The notes under the pieces were generated by a model, which was not told the origin of the DNA, made no database searches, and saw only the letters and a list, made by a program, of their open reading frames with translations. The position numbers and the translations under genes are program-made. 5,254 nt of DNA from Deltaproteobacteria bacterium (GTDB taxonomy: Bacteria > Myxococcota > XYA12-FULL-58-9 > JAUUZB01), in the NCBI GenBank assembly GCA_030590185.1, contig JAUUZB010000398.1:1-5254 (forward strand), given 5' to 3'. Below, one piece after another: positions 1 through 5,254 of this stretch (positions within the stretch are counted from its first letter, which is position 1; each line of letters opens with the position of its first letter).

Positions 1-1
1 C

Positions 2-1057
2 GGGACCTGTTGGGAGGGAGGCGACTGGGTGCCGCAGCTTCTACCGCAGGTAGGAGATCTCGTGGTGACCGAAGTGATGCCCAACCCCTCGGCGGTGACC
101 GACGCCAACGGTGAGTGGTTCGAGATCGCGGTCACGGCCGACGTCGAGCTCAACGGTCTCGAGCTCGGCGTCGACGCGGCCGGTGCCTCGGTGGTCGTGC
201 CCAGCGGTGACTGCCGCCTCGCGTCCGCCGGCAGCTACCTGCTGTTCGCCCGCTCCACCAACCCGGGCGTCAACGGCAACCTGCCCGCGGTGGAGGCCGG
301 GTTCGGCTTCAGCCTCTACAATGCCGACGGCACGCTCTACGTGGGACAGGATGGCGCCCTGCTCGATCAGGTGGCCTGGGACACCGGCCTCTCCGGCATC
401 GCGATCAACCTCGACCCGGGCTTTTCCACCCCGGCGGCCAACGACGACCAGGCGCGCTGGTGCGACGCCCCGTGGATCATGTCCAACGGAGATTTCGGCA
501 GCCCAGCTGCGGAGAACGCCTGGTGTGATTTTCCGGTCTTGGACTGTCCACCGGTGGGCCCGTTGATCACGCCCCAGCCGGGCGATCTGGTGATCACCGA
601 AATCATGCCCGATCCCACCACCGTCTCTGATTCGTTTGGAGAGTGGTTCGAGATCTACGTCGTCAACGAGGTCGACCTCAACGGCCTCAAGGTCGGCCAC
701 GCCACGGCGGACACGAGCCTGGTGAACGTAACCGGATGCGCCCGCGCCGCCGCCGACAGCTACGTCATCTTTTCCCGTTTCGAGTTCAGCTCCTCCAATG
801 GTGGCCTGCCGCCGGTGGCCGAGATCTTCAGCATGAACATCGTCAACGCCGGCGACACCCTGAGCATCGGCATCGACACCACCCTGTTGGATCAGGTGAC
901 CTATGACCCGGCCACCCCGGGCGCCGCCTGGAGCTTGGATCCCGTGGCGACGAACACCAGCGACAACGATGACCTGACCGCTTGGTGCCTCGCGGAGACG
1001 CCGTATGGCGATGGGGATCTCGGCACGCCGGCCGGACCGAACCCGGCTTGTCCCTGA
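2..1057 (+). CDS. Lamin-tail-domain (LTD) surface protein, C-terminal part (5' end outside window)
   Basis: The frame is open from the window edge (first full codon at 2) to a TGA at 1055-1057, giving 351 visible residues. Two tandem lamin-tail domains are seen, at about residues 18-175 and 194-350. Each starts with GDLVxTExMPxP, followed by D..GEWFEI and LNGL..G, and each has the late elements LLDQV, N-DD...WC, a GD[FL]G[ST]PA motif and a closing cysteine. LTD is an immunoglobulin-like fold that in bacteria is usually found in exported proteins. The paired cysteines and the lack of any catalytic motif fit a secreted or surface structural role; the function is unknown. The codons before the GTG at 29 encode GTCWEGGDW, including a cysteine, and the segment VPQLLPQVGDL resembles the linker VGPLITPQPGDL between the two domains. 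I therefore treat the gene as 5'-partial. A purine-rich GGGAGGGAGG at 12-21 lies 7 bases before that GTG, so a start there cannot be fully excluded, but the protein would then lack a signal peptide. Confidence 0.85.
   Translation, partial: GTCWEGGDWVPQLLPQVGDLVVTEVMPNPSAVTDANGEWFEIAVTADVELNGLELGVDAAGASVVVPSGDCRLASAGSYLLFARSTNPGVNGNLPAVEAGFGFSLYNADGTLYVGQDGALLDQVAWDTGLSGIAINLDPGFSTPAANDDQARWCDAPWIMSNGDFGSPAAENAWCDFPVLDCPPVGPLITPQPGDLVITEIMPDPTTVSDSFGEWFEIYVVNEVDLNGLKVGHATADTSLVNVTGCARAAADSYVIFSRFEFSSSNGGLPPVAEIFSMNIVNAGDTLSIGIDTTLLDQVTYDPATPGAAWSLDPVATNTSDNDDLTAWCLAETPYGDGDLGTPAGPNPACP
53..1051 (+). repeat. Two tandem lamin-tail domain repeats
   Basis: Copy 1 spans about 53-526 and copy 2 about 581-1051, joined by a short proline-rich linker with a cysteine (CDFPVLDCPPVGPLITPQ). 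Aligned by eye, 24 of the first 39 residues are identical, including GDLV, TE, MP, GEWFEI and LNGL. Both copies then have a cysteine before a SY..F.R strand, LLDQV, a WC pair element and a terminal cysteine. The two copies have diverged at the DNA level, so this is an old duplication rather than a recent tandem copy. The equivalent cysteine positions suggest the same disulphide pattern in both domains; this is inferred, not shown. Confidence 0.8.
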
Positions 1058-1118
1058 TCAGTTGCAGGCGTTCGCGTTTCCACAGCGCCGCTGATGAGCA
1101 GCCAGCGAACCCGCCGGC
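1058..1118. other. Convergent intergenic gap with weak inverted repeat
   Basis: This 61-base gap separates two convergent stop codons. It contains GTTCGC at 1070-1075 and its reverse complement GCGAAC at 1105-1110. The stem can be extended by GGC (1067-1069) with GCC (1113-1115) across a two-base bulge. Inside the 29-base loop is a small hairpin, GCTG (1090-1093) with CAGC (1099-1102). No T-run follows on either strand, so this is not a textbook intrinsic terminator. A role as a bidirectional transcription end is possible from position alone. Confidence 0.3.
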
Positions 1119-4100
1119 TCAGTCATTCGTCGGACAGGTCGTCGCCCACCATTCGGTCCAGGTGTCATAGTAGATGTCGCAGATGTACCCCACGATGCTC
1201 GGATCCCCGGCTTGGTCGCTCGGCAGCGGCACAAAGGAGTAATCGTCGTCGCCGTTCCAGATGATCTCCCCCACCGCCCAGATGTGCGCCCACTCGTAGG
1301 AGAGGTCGCGCTCGTACTCCGCCACGAGCTCCCCCGCCAGATAGATGCGCACCGTGTTGGCGACCCACGGGGTCGTCCAGTAGCTGAAATGGTTGCCGGC
1401 GTAGTTGACGTAGACCCGGTAGGTGCCGGGCTGCGGCCGGTCGATGTTCAGGTTCTCCGGGCCGTAGCCGTAGGTATCGTCGATGTCGAGGCGCGGATCG
1501 GAGTCAAAGTCGTTGAACCAATTCGGCACCGGGTCGGCGTAGTAACAGTCGTACTGTTGATAGAGCTCGCGGTTGCCGGCTGGGTTGTCCCACCAGACAA
1601 CGTGCAGGTCCATGTCGGTGACCCCCTCGTCCCATACCAGCTGGACGTGGATCCAACTCTTGGGAACCGCCTCCACCGTGCAGATGGAATCGGCGGTCTC
1701 GGCGCTGGGCTGGCCGGCTTGATCGGTGACCGCCAAGCGCACGGTGTAGGTGCCGGCGATCGGCAGCCAGATCGAATACTGGGGCGTACCGTTGCCCTGG
1801 GGCCCAAAGTCCCCGGGCCAGGCGCCGTCCGGGTAGTCGATCACCTCCCAGGCCCAGGAGGCGATGCCGTCCGTGGCCTGCGGGTCAAACGAGTAGCTGC
1901 CGTCAAAGACCACGGTGCCGAGGGGCGCCACGTCGTCGGCGGCTGGGGCGAGGAGCACGCAGCGGGCGATCGGGATCGTGGACTCGCAGAGCAGCGGGTC
2001 GGTCTCGGCGGTGTTGTTGGTCTCGTGACACTCGTCGAGGGTCTCGGCGCTGCCGTCGAAGTCGGCCACCACCTGGAAGGCCAAGGGCGTGTCGGCCAAG
2101 GCACCGCTCGGCGTGTAGGCGAAGCTCACGTACTCGGCGGCCCCGGGGAGCAGCGGCGCGGTAGTGGCGGTGGTCGACAGGTGGACCGGTGGATCCTCCC
2201 ACAATCCGTACAGGCTAACCGGCACCCCCGCGGCGACCCCGAGGGCGCCGAGGTTGGCGATGCGGGCGTTGAGGGTGAGGGTGGGGCAGGTGAGCAGGTC
2301 CGGGACCACGGTGGTCACTCTAATGTCCGGGGCGTTGAGCGGAATCGAGCCGCGCACGTTCTTGCGGTAGGTGTTCGAATCCGACCAGCTCGCCGTCTCC
2401 TGGGTGGGTAAAGTCGCGACCCAGGTGTCTGGATCCAGATCGATGCCGGTGACGTGGTAGGCGTGCTGATGCCATATCGGCCGGGTCTTGACCCATTGGT
2501 CCGAGCTGTCGCCAAATACCGTGATCCCCGCGGCGCCCACGGTGCACTCCCGGGTGTGCTCCGGGAAGGTCGCCAGATCACAGTACTCCCCGGGGTCGGC
2601 CAGGTCGTCGTAGTGCGGGTAGGGGGCATAGACCGGATCGGCGTCGTGGTTGCTGGCGCAGTGATCGCGCACCACCTGATCGTGGTTGGCCACCAACAGG
2701 ATCTCGGAGTTGCGGTCGCCGTCCACGTCGACCACGATCGGGTACTCGGAGTTGGTGCGCGAGGCGTTGGGGCGCTCCATGAGCACCGTGCCGTCGCGGC
2801 CGTCGAAGACGCGGAAGAAGCACTCGTCGTTGTAGAGCACCTCATCCACGCCGTCGCCGTCGAAGTCGAAGACGCTCGAGCCGGTGCAGGCGGAGGAGAA
2901 GTCCTGGGCCGGGTAGTTCCACAACACCCCGATCATCGAGGCGTAGGAGCCACAGCGGTCGTTCGGCGCCAGGGCGCAGCCCGGCAGGGTGGCGACGTCG
3001 GCGCGGGCGGCAGGATCGTAGCCGGCGAGGCAATCGAAGTCGTAGACCGAATAGCAACCGCTGCCCGCGGCCGCGACCTCGGGGCGACCGTCGCCGTCGA
3101 AGTCGGCCACCGTCGGCGGTCCACCGTGGTTCTGGCCCGTGGCACCGGCCGGCACCGGGATCGGTCCAGCGAGCAGACTCCCGGTCAGGCCGTCGAGCAG
3201 GAAGAGGTCGCCCCCCGCGACGTTGACCACCTCCGGGTAGTCCGGTCCCGAGGCGTTGACGAAGAAATTGGCGACCGCGGCAAAGCCGTCGGGGATGTCG
3301 ACCGTCTGCATGTAGTCCGGCGGCCGGGCCACGTTGGTGACGCTCTCCCACAGGGGGGTCATGGTCCAGATCCCGCCGGTCTCCTCCACATCCCAGGCGC
3401 GGTTACCGGTGATCACCTCGGGCTGGCCATCGAGGTCGACGTCGGCGACGATACTGATCCAACCACCATCGAAACGATCGCCGCCACCCTCGAGCTCCGG
3501 CCCGCCGGTTGGCGCTACCAGGATGGTGCCGGTGGTGCCGTCGAGTACCACCGCGCCGATGATCACCTCGGCCTGACCGTCGCCGTTGAGATCCGCGACG
3601 CTCGGCGCGCCGCCATCGAGGGTGCGGTCGAGGGGATAGGCGGTGGTCTGCCACAGCACCACGCCGTCGCCGTCGGCTGGGTCAAAATCAGCCGGGTCGT
3701 TGTAGGCCACGAGGCCCGTGGCCGCCACCGCCACGATCTCCAGCGCGTCGTCGTCGTCGAGATTCACCGCGGCCTGGTGTCCGGCCGCGAACAGCCAAGG
3801 GAGGCCGGCGTCGAGATCAGGGGAGAGCAGCGCCACCGGTGGGCTACCCGCACCAGAGCCGTCGCCACCATCCCGGCCATCGAGGATGACCAACACTGCC
3901 TCGCCGAGCACCGCCGCGGCGTAGGCGCGGTAGATCACCTCCGGGTAGCCGTCGTGGTCGAGGTCGGCCACGGTGGGAATGCTCATGACGTTTTCATAAC
4001 GCTCGCCGCAGGCGCTGCCGGTGGTCACGCAGGCGCCCTGCTGGCAGCTCTCGCTACCGACCACGCAATCGCTGTCAACGCCGCAGGCACAACGGTGATC

Positions 4101-5252
4101 CACGCAGGCCCCCACGCACTCGCTGTCCTGGTCGCACAACACGGCACACTCTCCACCACGACACTCAAAGGACGGCCCGCAGGCAGGCCACAGGCCGGTC
4201 CACCGCCACTCGGTCATCGGATCGAAGATCGATGGTGGCCGCTCGTACAGGCAGACCTCGCCGCCTGGCACCGCCGCCGGCAGGCAGCTGCCCACCGTGG
4301 GCTCGCAGTACTCGTCCCATTCGCAATCGAGGAAGTCGGTGCAGCTCGCGCCTGCCGCCACGCACTGGTCGTAGAGGCAGGCCTCCCCGTCGGCGCAGCA
4401 GATGTCGAGATCGACGCCGCAGGGGGCGCGGCCGGGATCGCATTGGGGAGCGCAGATTAACCCCGGCGAGCAGGTCTCGTCGGCGGCGCAACAGAGCTCG
4501 CCGCTGACCCCGCAACGTTGGTCGGCGGCGCAGGGGTCCAGGCAGAACTGCTCTGCCCAACACTCGAGCCCCGCGGCGCAGCAGACCTGATCGTCGTTGC
4601 AGCGCACCCGTGGCGCCGGGCAGGCGGGTACGCAGATCTCGTCGTCGAGGCACTCTTCGCCCGCGGCGCAGCAGACGCCGGACCACTCGCAGACCACCCC
4701 GGAGGCGCAGTCGTCGAGGCACCAGCCGGAGAAACAGTCGAGGCCTGGGTCGCAGTAGCCGTCCGGGTAGGCATAGCTGCAGGTCCAGACGCAGCTGCCC
4801 AGGGTCGCCGAGCTCGTGCGGTCATCGCAGGTTTGGCCAGGGTCGGCGCAGGGCCCGTCGAGGTTGGTCGGACCGCAGGGCTCGCCGCTGAGGGACTCGC
4901 ACACCCCGTCGGAGCAGACGTAGCCCGCCGGGCAGATCCCAGAGTAGGGCACCGCCGGACCGCAGGGCGGGTAGAGGCACTCGCCGTTGCTGCAGAACAG
5001 GCCGTTGGGGCAGGTCCCCTCCGGCGTGTCAACGCTGCACGGGATGTAGGTACAAACACCGTTGACGCAGGTCTCGCCATCCTCGCACGGCCCATCCGGG
5101 TGGGTGGCGCTGCAGGCCTCGCTCGGATTGACGATCTCGCATTCGCCCCAGTTGCTGCACACCATGCCGGGGGGGCACAGGCCGTTTTCGTTCCACCAGG
5201 AACAAGTGGTCTCCGGCGTGATTTGTTGGCAGGTGCCGGTGATGCTGCAACC
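1119..5252 (-). CDS. Large secreted Cys-rich / FG-GAP / CARDB / PKD mosaic protein, 5' partial
   Basis: One open frame runs from the right edge (first full codon 5252-5250) to a TGA at 1121-1119, 1377 visible residues. Domains, numbered from the first visible residue: cysteine-rich repeats (1-415, about 67 cysteines); eight FG-GAP/VCBS-type repeats with DxDxDGxxEV calcium loops (about 422-859); a linker with W.KTRPIWHQHAYHVTGI (about 919-938), a motif I recall as recurring after such propellers in myxobacterial-type proteins; a CARDB-like beta domain (974-1089) with the typical DECHETNNTA end; a PKD-like domain (1093-1197) with FDGSYSFDP and GTYTVRLAVTD; and a C-terminal beta domain (1199-1377) with VQLVWDEGVTDMDLHVVWW, PRLDIDD, GPENLNI and PGTYRVYVNYAG, resembling DUF2135/YfaP-like domains. 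Nothing enzymatic is visible; an exported adhesion or matrix role is inferred. The ATG at 5165-5163 is internal: cysteine repeats continue upstream and no Shine-Dalgarno precedes it. The signal sequence must lie beyond the window. Confidence 0.88.
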   Translation of the reverse strand, partial: GCSITGTCQQITPETTCSWWNENGLCPPGMVCSNWGECEIVNPSEACSATHPDGPCEDGETCVNGVCTYIPCSVDTPEGTCPNGLFCSNGECLYPPCGPAVPYSGICPAGYVCSDGVCESLSGEPCGPTNLDGPCADPGQTCDDRTSSATLGSCVWTCSYAYPDGYCDPGLDCFSGWCLDDCASGVVCEWSGVCCAAGEECLDDEICVPACPAPRVRCNDDQVCCAAGLECWAEQFCLDPCAADQRCGVSGELCCAADETCSPGLICAPQCDPGRAPCGVDLDICCADGEACLYDQCVAAGASCTDFLDCEWDEYCEPTVGSCLPAAVPGGEVCLYERPPSIFDPMTEWRWTGLWPACGPSFECRGGECAVLCDQDSECVGACVDHRCACGVDSDCVVGSESCQQGACVTTGSACGERYENVMSIPTVADLDHDGYPEVIYRAYAAAVLGEAVLVILDGRDGGDGSGAGSPPVALLSPDLDAGLPWLFAAGHQAAVNLDDDDALEIVAVAATGLVAYNDPADFDPADGDGVVLWQTTAYPLDRTLDGGAPSVADLNGDGQAEVIIGAVVLDGTTGTILVAPTGGPELEGGGDRFDGGWISIVADVDLDGQPEVITGNRAWDVEETGGIWTMTPLWESVTNVARPPDYMQTVDIPDGFAAVANFFVNASGPDYPEVVNVAGGDLFLLDGLTGSLLAGPIPVPAGATGQNHGGPPTVADFDGDGRPEVAAAGSGCYSVYDFDCLAGYDPAARADVATLPGCALAPNDRCGSYASMIGVLWNYPAQDFSSACTGSSVFDFDGDGVDEVLYNDECFFRVFDGRDGTVLMERPNASRTNSEYPIVVDVDGDRNSEILLVANHDQVVRDHCASNHDADPVYAPYPHYDDLADPGEYCDLATFPEHTRECTVGAAGITVFGDSSDQWVKTRPIWHQHAYHVTGIDLDPDTWVATLPTQETASWSDSNTYRKNVRGSIPLNAPDIRVTTVVPDLLTCPTLTLNARIANLGALGVAAGVPVSLYGLWEDPPVHLSTTATTAPLLPGAAEYVSFAYTPSGALADTPLAFQVVADFDGSAETLDECHETNNTAETDPLLCESTIPIARCVLLAPAADDVAPLGTVVFDGSYSFDPQATDGIASWAWEVIDYPDGAWPGDFGPQGNGTPQYSIWLPIAGTYTVRLAVTDQAGQPSAETADSICTVEAVPKSWIHVQLVWDEGVTDMDLHVVWWDNPAGNRELYQQYDCYYADPVPNWFNDFDSDPRLDIDDTYGYGPENLNIDRPQPGTYRVYVNYAGNHFSYWTTPWVANTVRIYLAGELVAEYERDLSYEWAHIWAVGEIIWNGDDDYSFVPLPSDQAGDPSIVGYICDIYYDTWTEWWATTCPTND
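2676..3989 (-). repeat. FG-GAP/VCBS-type beta-propeller repeats (eight calcium-loop units)
   Basis: Eight units carry an acidic loop followed by [EV][VI]. Loops begin near 3965 (DLDHDGYPEV), 3761 (NLDDDDALEI), 3593 (DLNGDGQAEV), 3443 (DVDLDGQPEV), about 3266 (degenerate, ending GPDYPEV), 3104 (DFDGDGRPEV), 2867 (DFDGDGVDEV) and 2732 (DVDGDRNSEI). Several are followed by an LDG..G strand element. FG-GAP/VCBS repeats fold as integrin-alpha-like propellers that bind calcium in these loops; seven or eight blades would close a ring. The fifth unit has lost most loop aspartates, and the second is irregular. An insertion with four or more cysteines lies between the sixth and seventh units. Confidence 0.8.
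4362..4709 (-). repeat. Type B six-cysteine repeats with CC pair (four units)
   Basis: Four units of about 30 residues follow C-x5/6-C-x5/6-CC-x5-C-x4/5-C. Three three-residue linkers join them. The core reads CCAAGEEC, CCAAGLEC, CCAADETC and CCADGEAC. The even cysteine number and constant spacing indicate disulphide-stabilised modules exposed outside the cytoplasm. Such CCA.GE.C repeats are, to my recollection, common in exported proteins of Myxococcota and relatives. A looser cysteine-rich stretch (about 4008-4343) follows and links this array to the propeller. Confidence 0.75.
4719..5204 (-). repeat. Type A four-cysteine repeats (six units)
   Basis: Six consecutive units follow roughly C-x8-C-x5-C-x4-C, with a glycine in the third spacer and often G.C at the end, for example CPNGLFCSNGEC. 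The first unit (C at 5204-5202) straddles the ATG at 5165-5163, which shows that codon is internal. The fifth unit has an enlarged last spacer (x11). Two further cysteines nearer the edge suggest the array continues outside the window. The spacing resembles small EGF-like or dickkopf-like disulphide modules, but I cannot assign a named family. Confidence 0.75.
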
Positions 5253-5254
5253 CA

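Noticed and set aside
41..700. 219-codon open frame on the minus strand opposite the LTD gene
   Set aside because: It overlaps the LTD repeats fully, and its residues (D/V/G/R/H-rich) are the mirror of the plus-strand codons.
1067..1115. Intrinsic terminator
   Set aside because: The stem is short with a 29-base loop and a bulge, and there is no T-run on either side, so it is listed only as a weak inverted repeat.
1212..2411. 399-codon open frame on the plus strand opposite the CARDB/PKD/C-terminal region
   Set aside because: Same composition artefact as the other antisense frame; the opposite strand has convincing domain matches over the whole stretch.
2454..4460. 668-codon open frame on the plus strand opposite the propeller and cysteine region
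   Set aside because: It is antisense to a frame with clear domains, its translation is a low-complexity V/H/G/A/R-rich sequence with no recognisable fold, and long antisense frames are expected in GC-rich genes.
4165..4722. Arginine-rich minus-strand frame within the cysteine array
   Set aside because: It is a frame-shifted reading of the cysteine-repeat codons; the arginine richness comes from GC-rich out-of-frame triplets.
4362..5204. CRISPR array or DNA-level direct repeats
   Set aside because: Periodicity exists only at protein level through cysteine codons; the DNA of the units is diverged and there are no identical repeats with spacers.

Overview
The window holds the 3' parts of two large genes that face each other and end 61 bases apart. 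Both are cut by the window edges. The DNA is GC-rich, coding density is very high, and third codon positions are strongly G/C. Both products look like secreted, disulphide-rich, multi-domain surface proteins. The combination of tandem lamin-tail domains ending in a GDLGTP..N..C motif, CCAAGEEC-type cysteine repeats, FG-GAP/VCBS propeller repeats, CARDB and PKD resembles the surface proteomes of Myxococcota and related former Deltaproteobacteria. That assignment is an inference from protein style; there is no rRNA or other phylogenetic marker here.

Layout: positions 2-1057 (+) carry the C-terminal part of a protein with two tandem lamin-tail (LTD) domains. Positions 1058-1118 are a short convergent intergenic gap with only a weak inverted repeat. 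Positions 1119-5252 (-) are one uninterrupted frame of 1377 codons plus a stop. It encodes, from N to C terminus: at least six four-cysteine repeats, four CC-containing six-cysteine repeats, a looser cysteine-rich stretch, eight FG-GAP-type calcium-loop repeats, a tryptophan/histidine-rich linker, a CARDB-like domain, a PKD-like domain, and a C-terminal beta domain resembling the DUF2135/YfaP type.

The first in-frame start codons visible for the two genes (GTG at 29 and ATG at 5163-5165) are probably not the true starts. In both cases the frame stays open to the window edge, and on the minus strand the regular cysteine spacing runs straight across the ATG. Signal peptides or lipoboxes would lie outside the window.

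No enzyme, RNA gene, mobile element, CRISPR array or promoter was recognised. Both proteins plausibly act outside the cell in adhesion, matrix or prey/surface contact, but the sequence gives no direct evidence of partners or function. I see no convincing new system; the points of interest are the domain mosaic and its repeat architecture.
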